Made by a program: the position numbers and the translations under genes. Shown here one piece after another: positions 24,064 to 31,466 of a stretch of DNA of 31,466 bases. Origin of the DNA: F23-B02 sp946405205 (GTDB lineage Bacteria; Bacillota; Clostridia; Oscillospirales; Oscillospiraceae); assembly GCA_946405205.1 (NCBI GenBank), contig CAMJGL010000017.1, forward strand, positions 1-31,466, written 5' to 3'. The notes beneath the pieces were generated by a model that was given only the letters and a program-made list of their open reading frames with translations, searched no databases and was not told the DNA's origin. Each line of letters opens with the position of its first letter. Positions within the stretch are counted from its first letter, which is position 1.

Positions 24064-24098
24064 AATATCCCTGCTTTTCAGTTGAAAGCAGGGATATT
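24064..24098 (-). terminator. intrinsic terminator after the flavodoxin gene
   Basis: A 14-bp perfect stem (24064-24077 with 24085-24098) and 7-nt loop is followed by a T-rich tail on the minus strand. It begins 1 nt past the flavodoxin stop and closes the iron island. Confidence 0.85.
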
Positions 24099-24099
24099 C

Positions 24100-24528
24100 T
24101 TATGCCGCCGCAAGAGCCGCGCCGAGGGCATTGCATTCCTCGGCGGCCTCGCCGTCGGGAAAGCCGCAGCAGGCAAGGCTGTCGGCCACGATGTCCGCGC
24201 CGTCTTCCAGACAGCTTTCCTCCCATATCTCCAGCCATGTGCCGTCGCCCCAGCCGTATGAGCCGAACAGGGCTATCTTTTTGCCGTTCAGCTCCGGGCG
24301 GCAGGGCTCGAACATCGGCTCAAATTCCGTATCCTCCAGCCCCTCCGCGCCCATCGCGGGGCAGCCGAAGGCAATTACGTCAAAGGCCTCCATGAGCCCC
24401 GCGTCAAACTCTCCGGCCTTGTATACCTGCACGCTCGCGCCCTTGTCCTCGGCGCCCTTTCTTATCTTCTCGGCCATTGCCGCGGTGTTGCCCGTACCGC
24501 TCCAGTAAACTATCGCAATCTTATTCAT
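24100..24528 (-). CDS. flavodoxin
   Basis: This 142-residue short-chain flavodoxin is an FMN-binding electron carrier that can replace ferredoxin when iron is scarce. The phosphate-binding loop S-G-T-G-N-T lies near residues 10-15. The later F-G-S-Y-G-W-G-D-G segment is the second FMN loop. The ATG at 24528 follows AAAGGA; longer frames upstream overlap the DUF3793 gene and lack support. It lies 13 nt after the DUF3793 gene and is the last gene of the feo-linked group, which suits iron-responsive expression. Confidence 0.92.
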   Translation of the reverse strand: MNKIAIVYWSGTGNTAAMAEKIRKGAEDKGASVQVYKAGEFDAGLMEAFDVIAFGCPAMGAEGLEDTEFEPMFEPCRPELNGKKIALFGSYGWGDGTWLEIWEESCLEDGADIVADSLACCGFPDGEAAEECNALGAALAAA

Positions 24529-24541
24529 ATCTTCTGTCCTT

Positions 24542-25087
24542 TCACTGTGAAATGAGCTGCTCGAGGGTGCAGCCGCGGCGCAGTCTGCCGCAGTTATCGC
24601 GGGTGCATTTCTCGAAGCTTGCAAACCTCATTTTAGCCGCTTTTACATCGCCGTATACCTTCCAGCAGCCGACGCATTTGCAGCCCGCTCTGTTTTCGAT
24701 GAAGCCCCGCACGTCCTCGGCGGGATAGCCGAGAAAAAGCCCGACCTCATGCGGGAAGTCCCCGCCGTCGCCCATGCGGCGGCGCAGGCGCGCTATGCAG
24801 CCGCCGGCAGAGCTCAGGTCATAGCCGAGGCCGCTCAGAAGCTCCCGCACCTGAGGCCGCTCAAGGTCCGCTCTGAGCCGCTCGGGGCTGTACATATAAA
24901 CGAGCACCCGCTTCTGCATAAAACGCAGTGGGAGCATGCACAGGCCGTAGGGAGCGAGCCTGCGGTTAAGGCCGCGTATCCTTTCTATCGTCCCGGCTTT
25001 GGACTCAAACCCCACCGAGAACATATTTCCCGTTTTCAGCCCCGCCAGCGTCGGCGAGCACTGACGCACTATAAGCTCGTCACTCAT
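24542..25087 (-). CDS. DUF3793 family protein
   Basis: This 181-residue protein shows the family signature C-S-P-T-L-A-G-L-K-T-G near the start and a C-terminal C-K-C-V-G-C-W-K-V-Y with later cysteines, suggesting metal or cluster binding. DUF3793 genes are commonly found beside flavodoxin and feo genes in Clostridia (family knowledge), as here, but the function is not established. The second of two close ATGs is chosen: the first has GGAG only 1 nt away, while the second has suitable spacing (about 10 nt). An intrinsic terminator separates it from the upstream feo genes, so expression may partly come from read-through. Confidence 0.82.
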   Translation of the reverse strand: MSDELIVRQCSPTLAGLKTGNMFSVGFESKAGTIERIRGLNRRLAPYGLCMLPLRFMQKRVLVYMYSPERLRADLERPQVRELLSGLGYDLSSAGGCIARLRRRMGDGGDFPHEVGLFLGYPAEDVRGFIENRAGCKCVGCWKVYGDVKAAKMRFASFEKCTRDNCGRLRRGCTLEQLISQ

Positions 25088-25135
25088 ATTTTCCATACTC
25101 CTATCATTTGAGTTTTGCGCCGCCTTATGCAAAAA

Positions 25136-25163
25136 ACCGGCGGACGCACACACGCCCGCCGTT
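25136..25163 (-). terminator. intrinsic terminator between the feo genes and DUF3793
   Basis: On the minus strand there is a G+C-rich stem CGGCGG/CCGCCG (25156-25161 with 25138-25143), extended inside by further CG pairs past one mismatch, then G and T6. It begins 7 nt after the stop of the Cys-rich peptide gene. Confidence 0.75.
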
Positions 25164-25167
25164 ATTT

Positions 25168-25344
25168 TTACTGTTTCCTGCCGCTGCACGCTCCGTGCGC
25201 CGGGCAGCCGGAGCAGCCGCAGCCGCAGGAGGATCTGCCCGCTCTTTTGTCCCTGACAAGCTTCACGACGGCAAGCGTTACCGCAAGCAAGAGCACAAGG
25301 CATACCACTATGTTTGCAAGGTTCTGCACTATCCAGTCAAGCAT
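25168..25344 (-). CDS. FeoB-associated Cys-rich membrane protein
   Basis: This 58-residue peptide has one N-terminal membrane helix (about residues 10-28), a basic hinge (K-L-V-R-D-K-R) and a cysteine-rich tail, C-G-C-G-C-S-G-C, then another Cys. That is the layout of the FeoB-associated family, which occurs after feoB in Firmicutes and is thought to support ferrous iron uptake. AAAGGAGG lies 6-7 nt before the ATG. It is 28 nt downstream of feoB on the same strand and followed by a terminator. Confidence 0.88.
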   Translation of the reverse strand: MLDWIVQNLANIVVCLVLLLAVTLAVVKLVRDKRAGRSSCGCGCSGCPAHGACSGRKQ

Positions 25345-25372
25345 GACTTTTCCTCCTTTCTTTTTGCCCTTG

Positions 25373-27529
25373 TCAGTTCGCGCAAGCCGCTGCTGCTTTC
25401 AGAGCTTCGCTCTCCTTACAGGGGCGCAGCAGCATATAAACGATGAACGCGAGGACTATCGCCGCGCAGAACGTGCCGATAACGGAGCCCGCTCCTACGG
25501 ACCATGAGCCGAACTGATATACGATCAGGGAAACCGCATAGGCGAACACGCACATATATCCGATGGCCGCCCATGTCCACTTTGCGTTGTTCATCTCTCT
25601 CCTGATAGCGCCCATCGCGGCGAAGCAGGGTGCGCACAGCAGATTGAAGATCATAAAGCTGTAAGCGGATATCGCGCTGTAATGGGCCGCGACAGCCGTC
25701 AGCAGGGCCGGAGTGTCCTCGGCGACCTCGCCCGCGACATGGAACAGAACGCCGAAGGTGGTGACAACGTTTTCCTTGGCAATAAGCCCGGTCACGGTCG
25801 CAACTGTCGACTGCCAGTCGCCGAAGCCGAGAGGCGCGAAGATGAAGGCGATCGCGCCGCCGATGGCCGCCAGCAGAGAGGAGTTGTTGTCCTCGACCAT
25901 CCCGAACCTGCCGTCGGCAAAGCCGAAGCCCTGCAGGAACCAGAGTACGATGGCAGAAAGCAGGATTATCGTTCCGGCCTTCTTTATAAAGCTCCAGCCG
26001 CGCTCCCCTGTTCCGCGCAGAACGTTTCCGACTGCGGGGACGTGGTACGCCGGAAGCTCCATGACAAAGGGCGCGGGCTCGCCGGTAAAGGGCTTGGTCT
26101 TCTTGAGCATAATGCCGGAGATGATGATGGCCGCGACGCCGATAAAGTAGGCGGATACGGCAACAAGGCCGCTGCCGCCGAACAGTGCGCCGGCAAACAT
26201 GCCGACGATTGGCATCTTTGCACCGCAGGGGATGAAGCAGGTGGTCATGATGGTCATGCGGCGGTCGCGCTCGTTTTCAATGGTGCGGGAGGCCATGACG
26301 CCCGGGACTCCGCAGCCCGTGCCGACCAGCATGGGGATGAAGCTCTTGCCGGAAAGGCCGAATTTTCGGAAGATCCTGTCCATGATGAAGGCGACACGCG
26401 CCATATAGCCGACGTCCTCAAGGATGCAGAGCATTAAAAACAGCACCAGAAGCTGAGGCACAAAGCCCAGCACCGCGCCGACGCCGCCGATGATGCCGTC
26501 GGCAACGAGGCCGCTTAACCAGTCCGCTGCGCCCCAACTTTCCATGAGCGACGCTGCGCTGCCCTGAAGTATCTCCGCGCCGAAAACGTCGTTCGTCCAG
26601 TCGGTGAGCATGGAGCCGAAGGGCCCCATGGCGACCCAGTAGACAAGGAACATGACAGCCGCGAAAATGGGCAGAGCCGCAAATCGGTTGGTGACGACTT
26701 TGTCTATCTTATCTGACGCCGAGAGCAGGCCCGCGTTTTTCTTTTTGCAGCAGGACTTGATAAGAGAGGCAATATACAGGTAACGTTCATTGGTGATTAT
26801 GCTCTCGGCGTCGTCATCGCACTCGGTTTCGGCGGCAACGATGTCCCGCTCTATGTGTTTAAGGGCATCTTCGTCAAGCTTCAGGCTCTCCATGACCTTT
26901 TCATCGCGCTCAAAGAGCTTTATCGCGTACCAGCGCTGCTGTTCCTCGGGCATATTATGCACCGTGACCTCCTCGATATGGGCCAGCGCGTGTTCGACGG
27001 CGCCCGAGAAGGTGTGCATCGGGACAGTCCTTGTGCTTTCTGCCGCCTCAACAGCCGCCTCGGCCGCCAGCGCGACGCCGTCGCCCTTGAGCGCCGATAT
27101 CTCGACGACCTTGCAGCCGAGCTGTCGGGATAATTCCTCCACGTTTATAACATCACCGCTTTTCCTGACGACGTCGATCATGTTGATGGCGACCACGACG
27201 GGGATACCGAGTTCGGTGAGCTGGGTCGTCAGGTAGAGATTTCGCTCGAGATTCGTGCCGTCGATAATGTTCAGTATCGCGTCGGGACGCTCGGCGATGA
27301 GGTAGTTTCGCGCAACGACCTCCTCGAGAGTATAGGGTGAGAGAGAGTATATGCCCGGAAGGTCGACGACGGTCACGCCGTCATGCTTTTTAAGCTTGCC
27401 TTCCTTTTTTTCAACGGTAACGCCCGGCCAGTTTCCGACAAACTGCGCCGAGCCGGTCAGCGCGTTGAACAGCGTTGTTTTGCCGCAGTTAGGGTTGCCC
27501 GCAAGGGCGATCTTAATTTCCTTCTTCAT
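25373..27529 (-). CDS. feoB: ferrous iron transporter FeoB
   Basis: FeoB imports Fe(II) across the membrane using an N-terminal G-protein domain and a polytopic core. This copy is 718 residues, a full-length form. G motifs: G1 G-N-P-N-C-G-K-T (11-18), G2 Thr38, G3 D-L-P-G (56-59), G4 N-M-I-D (116-119), G5 S-A-L-K (145-148). The membrane part contains the conserved Gate segments with G-C-G-V-P-G and C-F-I-P-C-G. Its ATG overlaps the stop of feoA (ATGA), so the two are coupled. The Cys-rich partner follows. Upstream palindromes suggest metal-dependent repression. Confidence 0.96.
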   Translation of the reverse strand: MKKEIKIALAGNPNCGKTTLFNALTGSAQFVGNWPGVTVEKKEGKLKKHDGVTVVDLPGIYSLSPYTLEEVVARNYLIAERPDAILNIIDGTNLERNLYLTTQLTELGIPVVVAINMIDVVRKSGDVINVEELSRQLGCKVVEISALKGDGVALAAEAAVEAAESTRTVPMHTFSGAVEHALAHIEEVTVHNMPEEQQRWYAIKLFERDEKVMESLKLDEDALKHIERDIVAAETECDDDAESIITNERYLYIASLIKSCCKKKNAGLLSASDKIDKVVTNRFAALPIFAAVMFLVYWVAMGPFGSMLTDWTNDVFGAEILQGSAASLMESWGAADWLSGLVADGIIGGVGAVLGFVPQLLVLFLMLCILEDVGYMARVAFIMDRIFRKFGLSGKSFIPMLVGTGCGVPGVMASRTIENERDRRMTIMTTCFIPCGAKMPIVGMFAGALFGGSGLVAVSAYFIGVAAIIISGIMLKKTKPFTGEPAPFVMELPAYHVPAVGNVLRGTGERGWSFIKKAGTIILLSAIVLWFLQGFGFADGRFGMVEDNNSSLLAAIGGAIAFIFAPLGFGDWQSTVATVTGLIAKENVVTTFGVLFHVAGEVAEDTPALLTAVAAHYSAISAYSFMIFNLLCAPCFAAMGAIRREMNNAKWTWAAIGYMCVFAYAVSLIVYQFGSWSVGAGSVIGTFCAAIVLAFIVYMLLRPCKESEALKAAAACAN

Positions 27530-27750
27530 TCTTCCACCTCTATCATTTCAGCATCTGCCTTGCGCAGGGAAAGCTCATAGCCCCGCACCGTGAGCTCAAG
27601 GGGGTCGCCGAGCGGAGCGAGCTTGCGCACCTTGATATCGGTGCCCTTTGTGATCCCCATATCCATGATCCGGCGCTTCGTCGCGCCCTCGCCGCGGAGC
27701 CTTTTTACCGTGGCGCTTTCGCCGATCTTAACATCTCTCAGAGTTTTCAT
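27526..27750 (-). CDS. feoA: FeoA-like SH3-domain protein (adjacent to feoB)
   Basis: This 74-residue protein with the FeoA fold supports FeoB in ferrous iron uptake. It has the usual pattern of an N-terminal strand, R-R-I-M-D-M-G-I in the middle, and G-Y-E-L-S-L-R-K-A-D-A near the end. Its stop codon overlaps the FeoB start by 4 nt. It lies 9 nt after the second FeoA-like gene, forming a feoA-feoA-feoB operon. Confidence 0.93.
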   Translation of the reverse strand: MKTLRDVKIGESATVKRLRGEGATKRRIMDMGITKGTDIKVRKLAPLGDPLELTVRGYELSLRKADAEMIEVEE

Positions 27751-27759
27751 CGCTTTACC

Positions 27760-27972
27760 TCACACATATATTTTCTGCGCCATTTCCGCGCTTATGGCTA
27801 CTCTTGCGTCCTTCACCCTGACGATAAGGTTATCGCCGATGGCGTTTATGACCGTAACGCTACTTCCGACCACAAAGCCGAGATTTTCAAGGTGCCTGCG
27901 AACCTCGGGCTTTCCGCCTATGCGCTTGACGGTGTTATCCTCCCCGACGTCCGCGAGTGTAATTGGCATCAT
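27760..27972 (-). CDS. feoA: second FeoA-like SH3-domain protein
   Basis: This 70-residue FeoA-fold protein (R-R-H-L-E-N-L-G-F-x-x-G-S-x-V then I-V-R-V-K-D-A-R-V-A-I) is the first gene of the feo operon. Two adjacent ATG codons can serve as start; the upstream one is given, AAGGA being 5 nt before it and 8 nt before the other. Paired feoA genes ahead of feoB are common in Clostridia. Its upstream region holds the iron-type operators. Confidence 0.9.
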   Translation of the reverse strand: MMPITLADVGEDNTVKRIGGKPEVRRHLENLGFVVGSSVTVINAIGDNLIVRVKDARVAISAEMAQKIYV

Positions 27973-27991
27973 ATCTGTCCTTCTTTCAGAT

Positions 27992-28007
27992 GTTAGTTTT
28001 AGCTAAC
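27992..28007. promoter_or_regulatory. operator-like palindrome 1 of the feo operon
   Basis: GTTAGTTTTAGCTAAC, an inverted repeat GTTAG-N6-CTAAC, lies between the feo promoter and the first feoA. It shares its outer arms with two further copies, so a single regulator (DtxR/MntR- or Fur-like) is likely. The TTAG/CTAA core is typical of DtxR-family sites; the regulator gene is not in view. Confidence 0.65.
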
Positions 28008-28024
28008 AAGCAGGTTTAAAAATA

Positions 28025-28040
28025 GTTAGTTTTGACTAAC
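28025..28040. promoter_or_regulatory. operator-like palindrome 2 of the feo operon
   Basis: GTTAGTTTTGACTAAC, a perfect GTTAGT-N4-ACTAAC repeat. It begins about 3 nt downstream of the predicted feo transcription start, and its centre is 33 bp (three helical turns) from palindrome 1. Confidence 0.7.
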
Positions 28041-28049
28041 TCCATTGCC

Positions 28050-28077
28050 ATAATAGCACTTTTCAAATTCAAGTCAA
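28050..28077 (-). promoter_or_regulatory. feo operon promoter
   Basis: On the minus strand, TTGACT (28072-28077), a 16-nt spacer and TATTAT (28050-28055). It is flanked by palindromes 2 and 3. The 304-nt gap 27973-28277 contains this promoter, three palindromes and the divergent promoter, and no gene. Confidence 0.65.
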
Positions 28078-28112
28078 GGGGTGTGATACTTTTTTGGCGC
28101 TGTGCACAATTT

Positions 28113-28128
28113 GTTAGTCATAACTAAC
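28113..28128. promoter_or_regulatory. operator-like palindrome 3 between feo and the PEP-synthase-like gene
   Basis: GTTAGTCATAACTAAC, a perfect GTTAGT-N4-ACTAAC repeat, lies about 35 bp upstream of the feo -35 and 105 bp upstream of the divergent -10. It could loop with palindromes 1 and 2 or act on the divergent gene. A lone half-site GTTAGT follows at 28244-28249. Confidence 0.65.
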
Positions 28129-28229
28129 TTGGCTTTTTGTTCATAATTCCAAGTGCATCAGTAGGAATTACCCGCCCCGATATGTGATTTAATAAACAGC
28201 ACTGTTTTATGGTTTTTTTCCCGCGGAGA

Positions 28230-28238
28230 TGATATAAT
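28230..28238 (+). promoter_or_regulatory. extended -10 promoter of the PEP-synthase-like gene
   Basis: TGATATAAT (TGN plus a perfect TATAAT at 28233-28238). The -35 region is poor, as is usual for extended -10 promoters. The leader to the start codon is about 33 nt. Confidence 0.55.
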
Positions 28239-28277
28239 CGACAGTTAGTATCAAATTATTGAAAAGGAGAAGAGGAT

Positions 28278-30866
28278 ATGGAAGAGCAGGTACGGATCAG
28301 CACCGGAATCGACGGGCTTGACGAGGCGATAGATTTTCTTCGCCCGGGAGATACCGTCGTATGGCAGATAGACCATATCGGGGATTATATGTTTGCGGCC
28401 ACAAAGCTTGTAACAAAGCTTGCGCGTTCAGGCAGAAGGTTTGTTTACATACGCTTCGGCGACCACGAGGAGATCATGGATACCGACGCGCTTATTGCCG
28501 CGGGCGCAAACGTAAAGCAGTACACCCTTGACCCGCGAGTCGGCTTCGAGACCTTCGCCGTGCAGGTGCACCGCATCATAAGCGGAGAGGGGAAAAACGT
28601 CTTTTTCGTTTTCGACTGCCTCTCGGAGCTTCAGAAATACTGGTTTTCCGACCTTATGATCTCAAATTTTTTTCTGCTCATAAACCCGTTTCTCAGCGAG
28701 CAGGGTGCAATAGCATATCAGCCCATCAACTACCGCAGCCATACCTACGAGACAGTTTCCCGCATCCGCAGGGCCACTCCCCTGCTCATAAACACCCTTA
28801 CGCACGACAGGTGCACATATATCCAGCCGGTCAAGGTCGACGGCAGACACACAAAGAATATGTACTTCCCGCTGAGGATAAGCGGCAACTCATGCCAGAC
28901 CGTTACCTCCAGTGCGGATAACTACGCAATATTTGAAAAATTCACGCAGACGGGAGAGAGGCGCGACTGCTGGGACAGTATGTTCGATTCCGTTCCCCGT
29001 GACGGCAGCGAGCCCGCCGACGAGGCGGGCAAGCGCCTGAAGGACAACATCCTGCGCTGTCTGCTGGGCAATGAGCCCACCCGTCTTGAGCTATGCCGCA
29101 AGTATTTCAGCACGAGGGATCTCATGGATATCAAAAACCGTGAGATCGGCACCGGCTGTATCGGCGGTAAGGCCGCCGGCATGCTGCTTGCGCGAAACAT
29201 CATCCGTGACGAGGCGCCTGAGCTTTACCGCGAGCACATGGAGCCGCACGACTCCTACTTCATCGGCGCGGATGTTTTCTACACCTACGCCGTGCAGAAC
29301 GGCGTCTGGTCGCAGCGCACGCGCATGATAGACGCCGAGGACTACTTTGAATGCGCCCCGAACATACGCGAAAAGCTACTCAACGGCATATTCATGCCCG
29401 GCATAACCGAGCAGTTCCTGTCCATGCTGGAATACTTCGGGCAGTCGCCTATCATCGTCCGCTCCAGCTCCCTGCTCGAGGACGGCTTCGGCAACGCCTT
29501 TGCGGGCAAATACGAAAGCGTGTTCTGTCCCAATCAGGGCAGTCTTGAGGAACGCTACAAGGTATTTGAGGAGGCTGTGCGCATGGTTTACGCCAGCACC
29601 GTGAGCTACGACGCCATAAAGTACCGCGCCGACCGCAATCTTCTCGACCGCGACGAGCAGATGGCGCTTCTGGTCATGCGCGTCTGCGGCGACTGCCACG
29701 GCAAGTACTATTACCCCCACATCGCGGGCGTGGGGCACTCAAAGAACCTGTACATAAACAGTGCGGTGACGGATCTGAACAACAAGGGCATGCTCCGCCT
29801 TGTGTTCGGCATGGGCACGCGCGCGGTCGACCGCGAGGCCGACGACTACGCGAGACTGCTGAACATGGACGCTCCCGCCGCGCCGCCCATGGTGGCCTAC
29901 GGCGACGAGTACAAGTACTCGCAGCACAAGATGGACGTCATCGATCTTGAGACAAACAGCTTCGTCACCATAAACGCCGACAGCATAGACAAGAAGGATC
30001 TGAAGACCGATCCGAGCCTGTTCATGGAGCCGGATATGCCCACGGCCGCGCGCTACCGCGAGCTCGGCCTTTACGGCGAGCCTGTTCCGGATATCCTGAA
30101 TTTCCGAAAGCTCATTAAAAACACCGCTTTTACCGATACCATGACCGAGGTCATGGCTCTGCTGAGCAGAAAGTACGACTACCCCGTTGACATCGAATTT
30201 GCCTGCAACTTCAAGCCGACGGGCGAGTTCCGCGTGAACCTCCTACAGTGCAGGCCCTTGCAGACCCGGGGCATAGGCAAAGCGGGAGTGATGCCCAAGG
30301 TGCGCGATTTCTTCTTCCGCATAAAGGGCAACTTCATGGGCGGCAACGTGTGTCTGCCCATCCGGTACGGCGTGTTTGTGAAGGTGGAGCCGTATCTCTC
30401 GCTCACCGAGCAGCAGAAGTACCTCGTGGCGCGCAAGATAGGTCAGCTCAACCTTATCCTGCGCGATAAGGGCACCATACTGATGGGCCCCGGGCGCTGG
30501 GGCACGACAACGCCCAGTCTCGGCGTTCCTGTCAATTTCATGGAGATATCCCACTTTGACTGTATGTGCGAGCTTGCATATAACTCCCACGGGCTCAGGC
30601 CGGAGCTCAGCTACGGCAGCCACTTCTTCCAGGATCTCGTTGAAGCCGGCACCTTTTACGCGGCGGTATATCAGGGCGAGGAGGGCTGCAGCTTCGCAGA
30701 GGATATGTTCGACAATTACGAAAACATCTACCCCGAGCTTATGAACGCAAATCCCGACGACCCCATGTGCAGTGTCATCAATGTTTACGACTTCTCACGC
30801 GAGCACGTCATCCTTTATTCCGAGATCGAGTCTCAGGATTGCTTCCTCGCATCAACTGAGGGGTGA
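28278..30866 (+). CDS. PEP/pyruvate-binding (PPDK_N) ATP-grasp protein with degenerate KaiC-like N-terminus
   Basis: This 862-residue protein has three parts. Residues 1-230 resemble a KaiC/RecA domain (S-T-G-I-D-G-L-D-E, and a Walker-B-like F-V-F-D-C-L-S-E-L at ~110-117), but the Walker A loop is replaced by Q-I-D-H-I-G-D-Y. Residues ~285-660 match the ATP-grasp domain of PEP synthase and PPDK (G-G-K-A-A-G-M at 296-302; R-S-S-S-L-L-E-D and F-A-G-K-Y-E-S at 395-414). The C-terminal ~200 residues contain G-P-G-R-W-G and G-S-H-F-F-Q-D. The phosphohistidine swivel and PEP-binding barrel are absent, so it cannot be a normal PEP synthase. A nucleotide-driven phosphotransfer or sensing role is inferred. 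AAGGAG is upstream of the ATG; a 132-residue protein follows 4 nt later. Confidence 0.8.
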   Translation: MEEQVRISTGIDGLDEAIDFLRPGDTVVWQIDHIGDYMFAATKLVTKLARSGRRFVYIRFGDHEEIMDTDALIAAGANVKQYTLDPRVGFETFAVQVHRIISGEGKNVFFVFDCLSELQKYWFSDLMISNFFLLINPFLSEQGAIAYQPINYRSHTYETVSRIRRATPLLINTLTHDRCTYIQPVKVDGRHTKNMYFPLRISGNSCQTVTSSADNYAIFEKFTQTGERRDCWDSMFDSVPRDGSEPADEAGKRLKDNILRCLLGNEPTRLELCRKYFSTRDLMDIKNREIGTGCIGGKAAGMLLARNIIRDEAPELYREHMEPHDSYFIGADVFYTYAVQNGVWSQRTRMIDAEDYFECAPNIREKLLNGIFMPGITEQFLSMLEYFGQSPIIVRSSSLLEDGFGNAFAGKYESVFCPNQGSLEERYKVFEEAVRMVYASTVSYDAIKYRADRNLLDRDEQMALLVMRVCGDCHGKYYYPHIAGVGHSKNLYINSAVTDLNNKGMLRLVFGMGTRAVDREADDYARLLNMDAPAAPPMVAYGDEYKYSQHKMDVIDLETNSFVTINADSIDKKDLKTDPSLFMEPDMPTAARYRELGLYGEPVPDILNFRKLIKNTAFTDTMTEVMALLSRKYDYPVDIEFACNFKPTGEFRVNLLQCRPLQTRGIGKAGVMPKVRDFFFRIKGNFMGGNVCLPIRYGVFVKVEPYLSLTEQQKYLVARKIGQLNLILRDKGTILMGPGRWGTTTPSLGVPVNFMEISHFDCMCELAYNSHGLRPELSYGSHFFQDLVEAGTFYAAVYQGEEGCSFAEDMFDNYENIYPELMNANPDDPMCSVINVYDFSREHVILYSEIESQDCFLASTEG

Positions 30867-30870
30867 AAAA

Positions 30871-31269
30871 ATGAAAAATCTCATGACCACGAACATTTAC
30901 GATGTGCGCGGCAGCATCGCGGTCGTCGGAGCCTGCCTTGAAAGCGTTCAGCCGGAGGGCTTCAGAGCGGCGACTGAGGGTCTCGACGAGGTTTACTCGC
31001 TGTGCCTTGAGGAAACGCACATAAACATGGCCGTCACAAAGCTCGGCGCGATGCTCAGCACCGGGCAGATACAGAAGCTTGTTTTTGTCAGCGTCGACCG
31101 CTCTCCGCACTGCACGCAGCTTCACTACATAAAGCACGAGCTTGAGCGAATGATGACGCTCAACGCCGAGGTGCTGGACTATGTGGTGAAGGATAATAAA
31201 CCCATCCTTGTCAGCGACAAGGCGATAGATATGTCAAAATCACTGTCAAAGCTGGCGGAGCTGTACTGA
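30871..31269 (+). CDS. conserved protein of unknown function, partner of the PPDK_N-like protein
   Basis: This 132-residue soluble protein has its ATG 4 nt after the stop of the large ATP-grasp gene, with GGGGTG as ribosome binding site. It has an alternating strand/helix pattern and a notable F-V-S-V-D-R-S-P-H-C-T-Q-L-H-Y block (~73-87). The Ser, His and Cys there could bind a metal or phosphate. I do not recognise the family. Tight coupling suggests it works with the upstream protein, for example as its substrate or adaptor; this is inference. A strong terminator follows. Confidence 0.75.
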   Translation: MKNLMTTNIYDVRGSIAVVGACLESVQPEGFRAATEGLDEVYSLCLEETHINMAVTKLGAMLSTGQIQKLVFVSVDRSPHCTQLHYIKHELERMMTLNAEVLDYVVKDNKPILVSDKAIDMSKSLSKLAELY

Positions 31270-31279
31270 AGAAAAAATC

Positions 31280-31317
31280 AAAAATCTGCATGGTGTTTTC
31301 ACACCATGCAGATTTTT
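31280..31317. terminator. strong intrinsic terminator
   Basis: A 17-bp perfect stem (31280-31296 with 31301-31317) and TTTC loop with T6 on the plus strand and T-rich on the minus strand. It ends the two-gene unit on the left and the convergent SLH gene on the right. Confidence 0.9.
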
Positions 31318-31328
31318 TACTGTGATTC

Positions 31329-31466
31329 TTATTTGCCCTGAAGGTACCTTGCGATGAAGGTTACTATCTGGGCGCGGGTGCAGGTCTGATCGGGCTTGAA
31401 GCAGCCGTCGCCGTAGCCGAGGGCTATGCCGTTCTCGTTTGCCCACAGGATGGCCTTGTAGTACGG
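31329..31466 (-). CDS. S-layer homology (SLH) domain protein, C-terminal end only
   Basis: The last 45 residues of a protein that continues beyond the window. They match an SLH repeat: A-I-L-W-A-N-E-N-G-I-A-x-G-Y-G-D-G-x-F-K-P-D-Q-x-x-T-R-A-Q-I-V-T-F followed by a short basic end. SLH domains anchor exported proteins to cell-wall polysaccharide. The frame reads from the window edge to TAA at 31329-31331. What the N-terminal part does cannot be seen. Confidence 0.85.
   Translation of the reverse strand, partial: PYYKAILWANENGIALGYGDGCFKPDQTCTRAQIVTFIARYLQGK

Noticed and set aside
28244..28249. A fourth GTTAGT element near the PPDK_N-like gene
   Set aside because: Only one half-site is present; the ACTAAC partner is missing.
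28278..30866. Annotation as phosphoenolpyruvate synthase
   Set aside because: Only the ATP-grasp part is present; the phosphohistidine and PEP/pyruvate-binding barrel domains are missing.

Overview
The window looks like a chromosomal segment of an anaerobic Clostridia, most likely an Oscillospiraceae-type gut organism. The pointers are strong AGGAGG-type ribosome binding sites with occasional TTG and GTG starts, moderately high G+C, many ferredoxin-type proteins, a FeoB/DUF3793/flavodoxin iron island, and an S-layer-homology protein at the right edge. No rRNA, tRNA, CRISPR array or complete mobile element is visible. The species assignment is inference.

Left part (1-9110): two small paralogous proteins of unknown function, then plsY (phospholipid synthesis) behind a striking double palindrome. 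Next come a secreted M3-type metallopeptidase lipoprotein, a MATE exporter, trmO (convergent with the exporter, sharing a terminator), an ABC-2 type ATPase/permease pair, a small membrane protein and an M16-type zinc peptidase.

Centre (9160-23180), the most unusual part: three paralogous ~900-residue iron-sulfur flavoproteins. Each joins an N-terminal winged-helix-like segment, a cysteine-rich domain, a ferredoxin insert, a GltD-type Fe-S/FAD/NAD(P) oxidoreductase and a C-terminal ferredoxin-like domain. Two of them are each followed by an orphan hypA (19-nt gap in one case, 1-nt stop/start overlap in the other), although no hydrogenase gene is in view. Between the first two copies lie a TetR regulator, a Crp/Fnr-type regulator, a small 2[4Fe-4S] ferredoxin and an oleate hydratase (ohyA). 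Between the second and third lies a FadR-type GntR regulator with two matching operator-like palindromes, one between face-to-face promoters. I read this as a regulated redox module built around NAD(P)H-linked electron transfer and linked to handling of unsaturated fatty acids or similar lipophilic compounds. The parts are seen in the sequence; the joint function is inferred and I know of no described system with this layout.

Right part (23200-31466): a lower-G+C alpha/beta hydrolase, then an iron island on the minus strand (feoA, feoA, feoB, a Cys-rich FeoB-associated peptide, DUF3793, flavodoxin) under a promoter with repeated GTTAGT-N4-ACTAAC-type palindromes. Divergent from it are a large PEP-synthase-like ATP-grasp protein with a degenerate KaiC-like N-terminus and no phosphotransfer or PEP-binding domains, and a 132-residue partner of unknown function. 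The window ends inside an SLH-domain gene.
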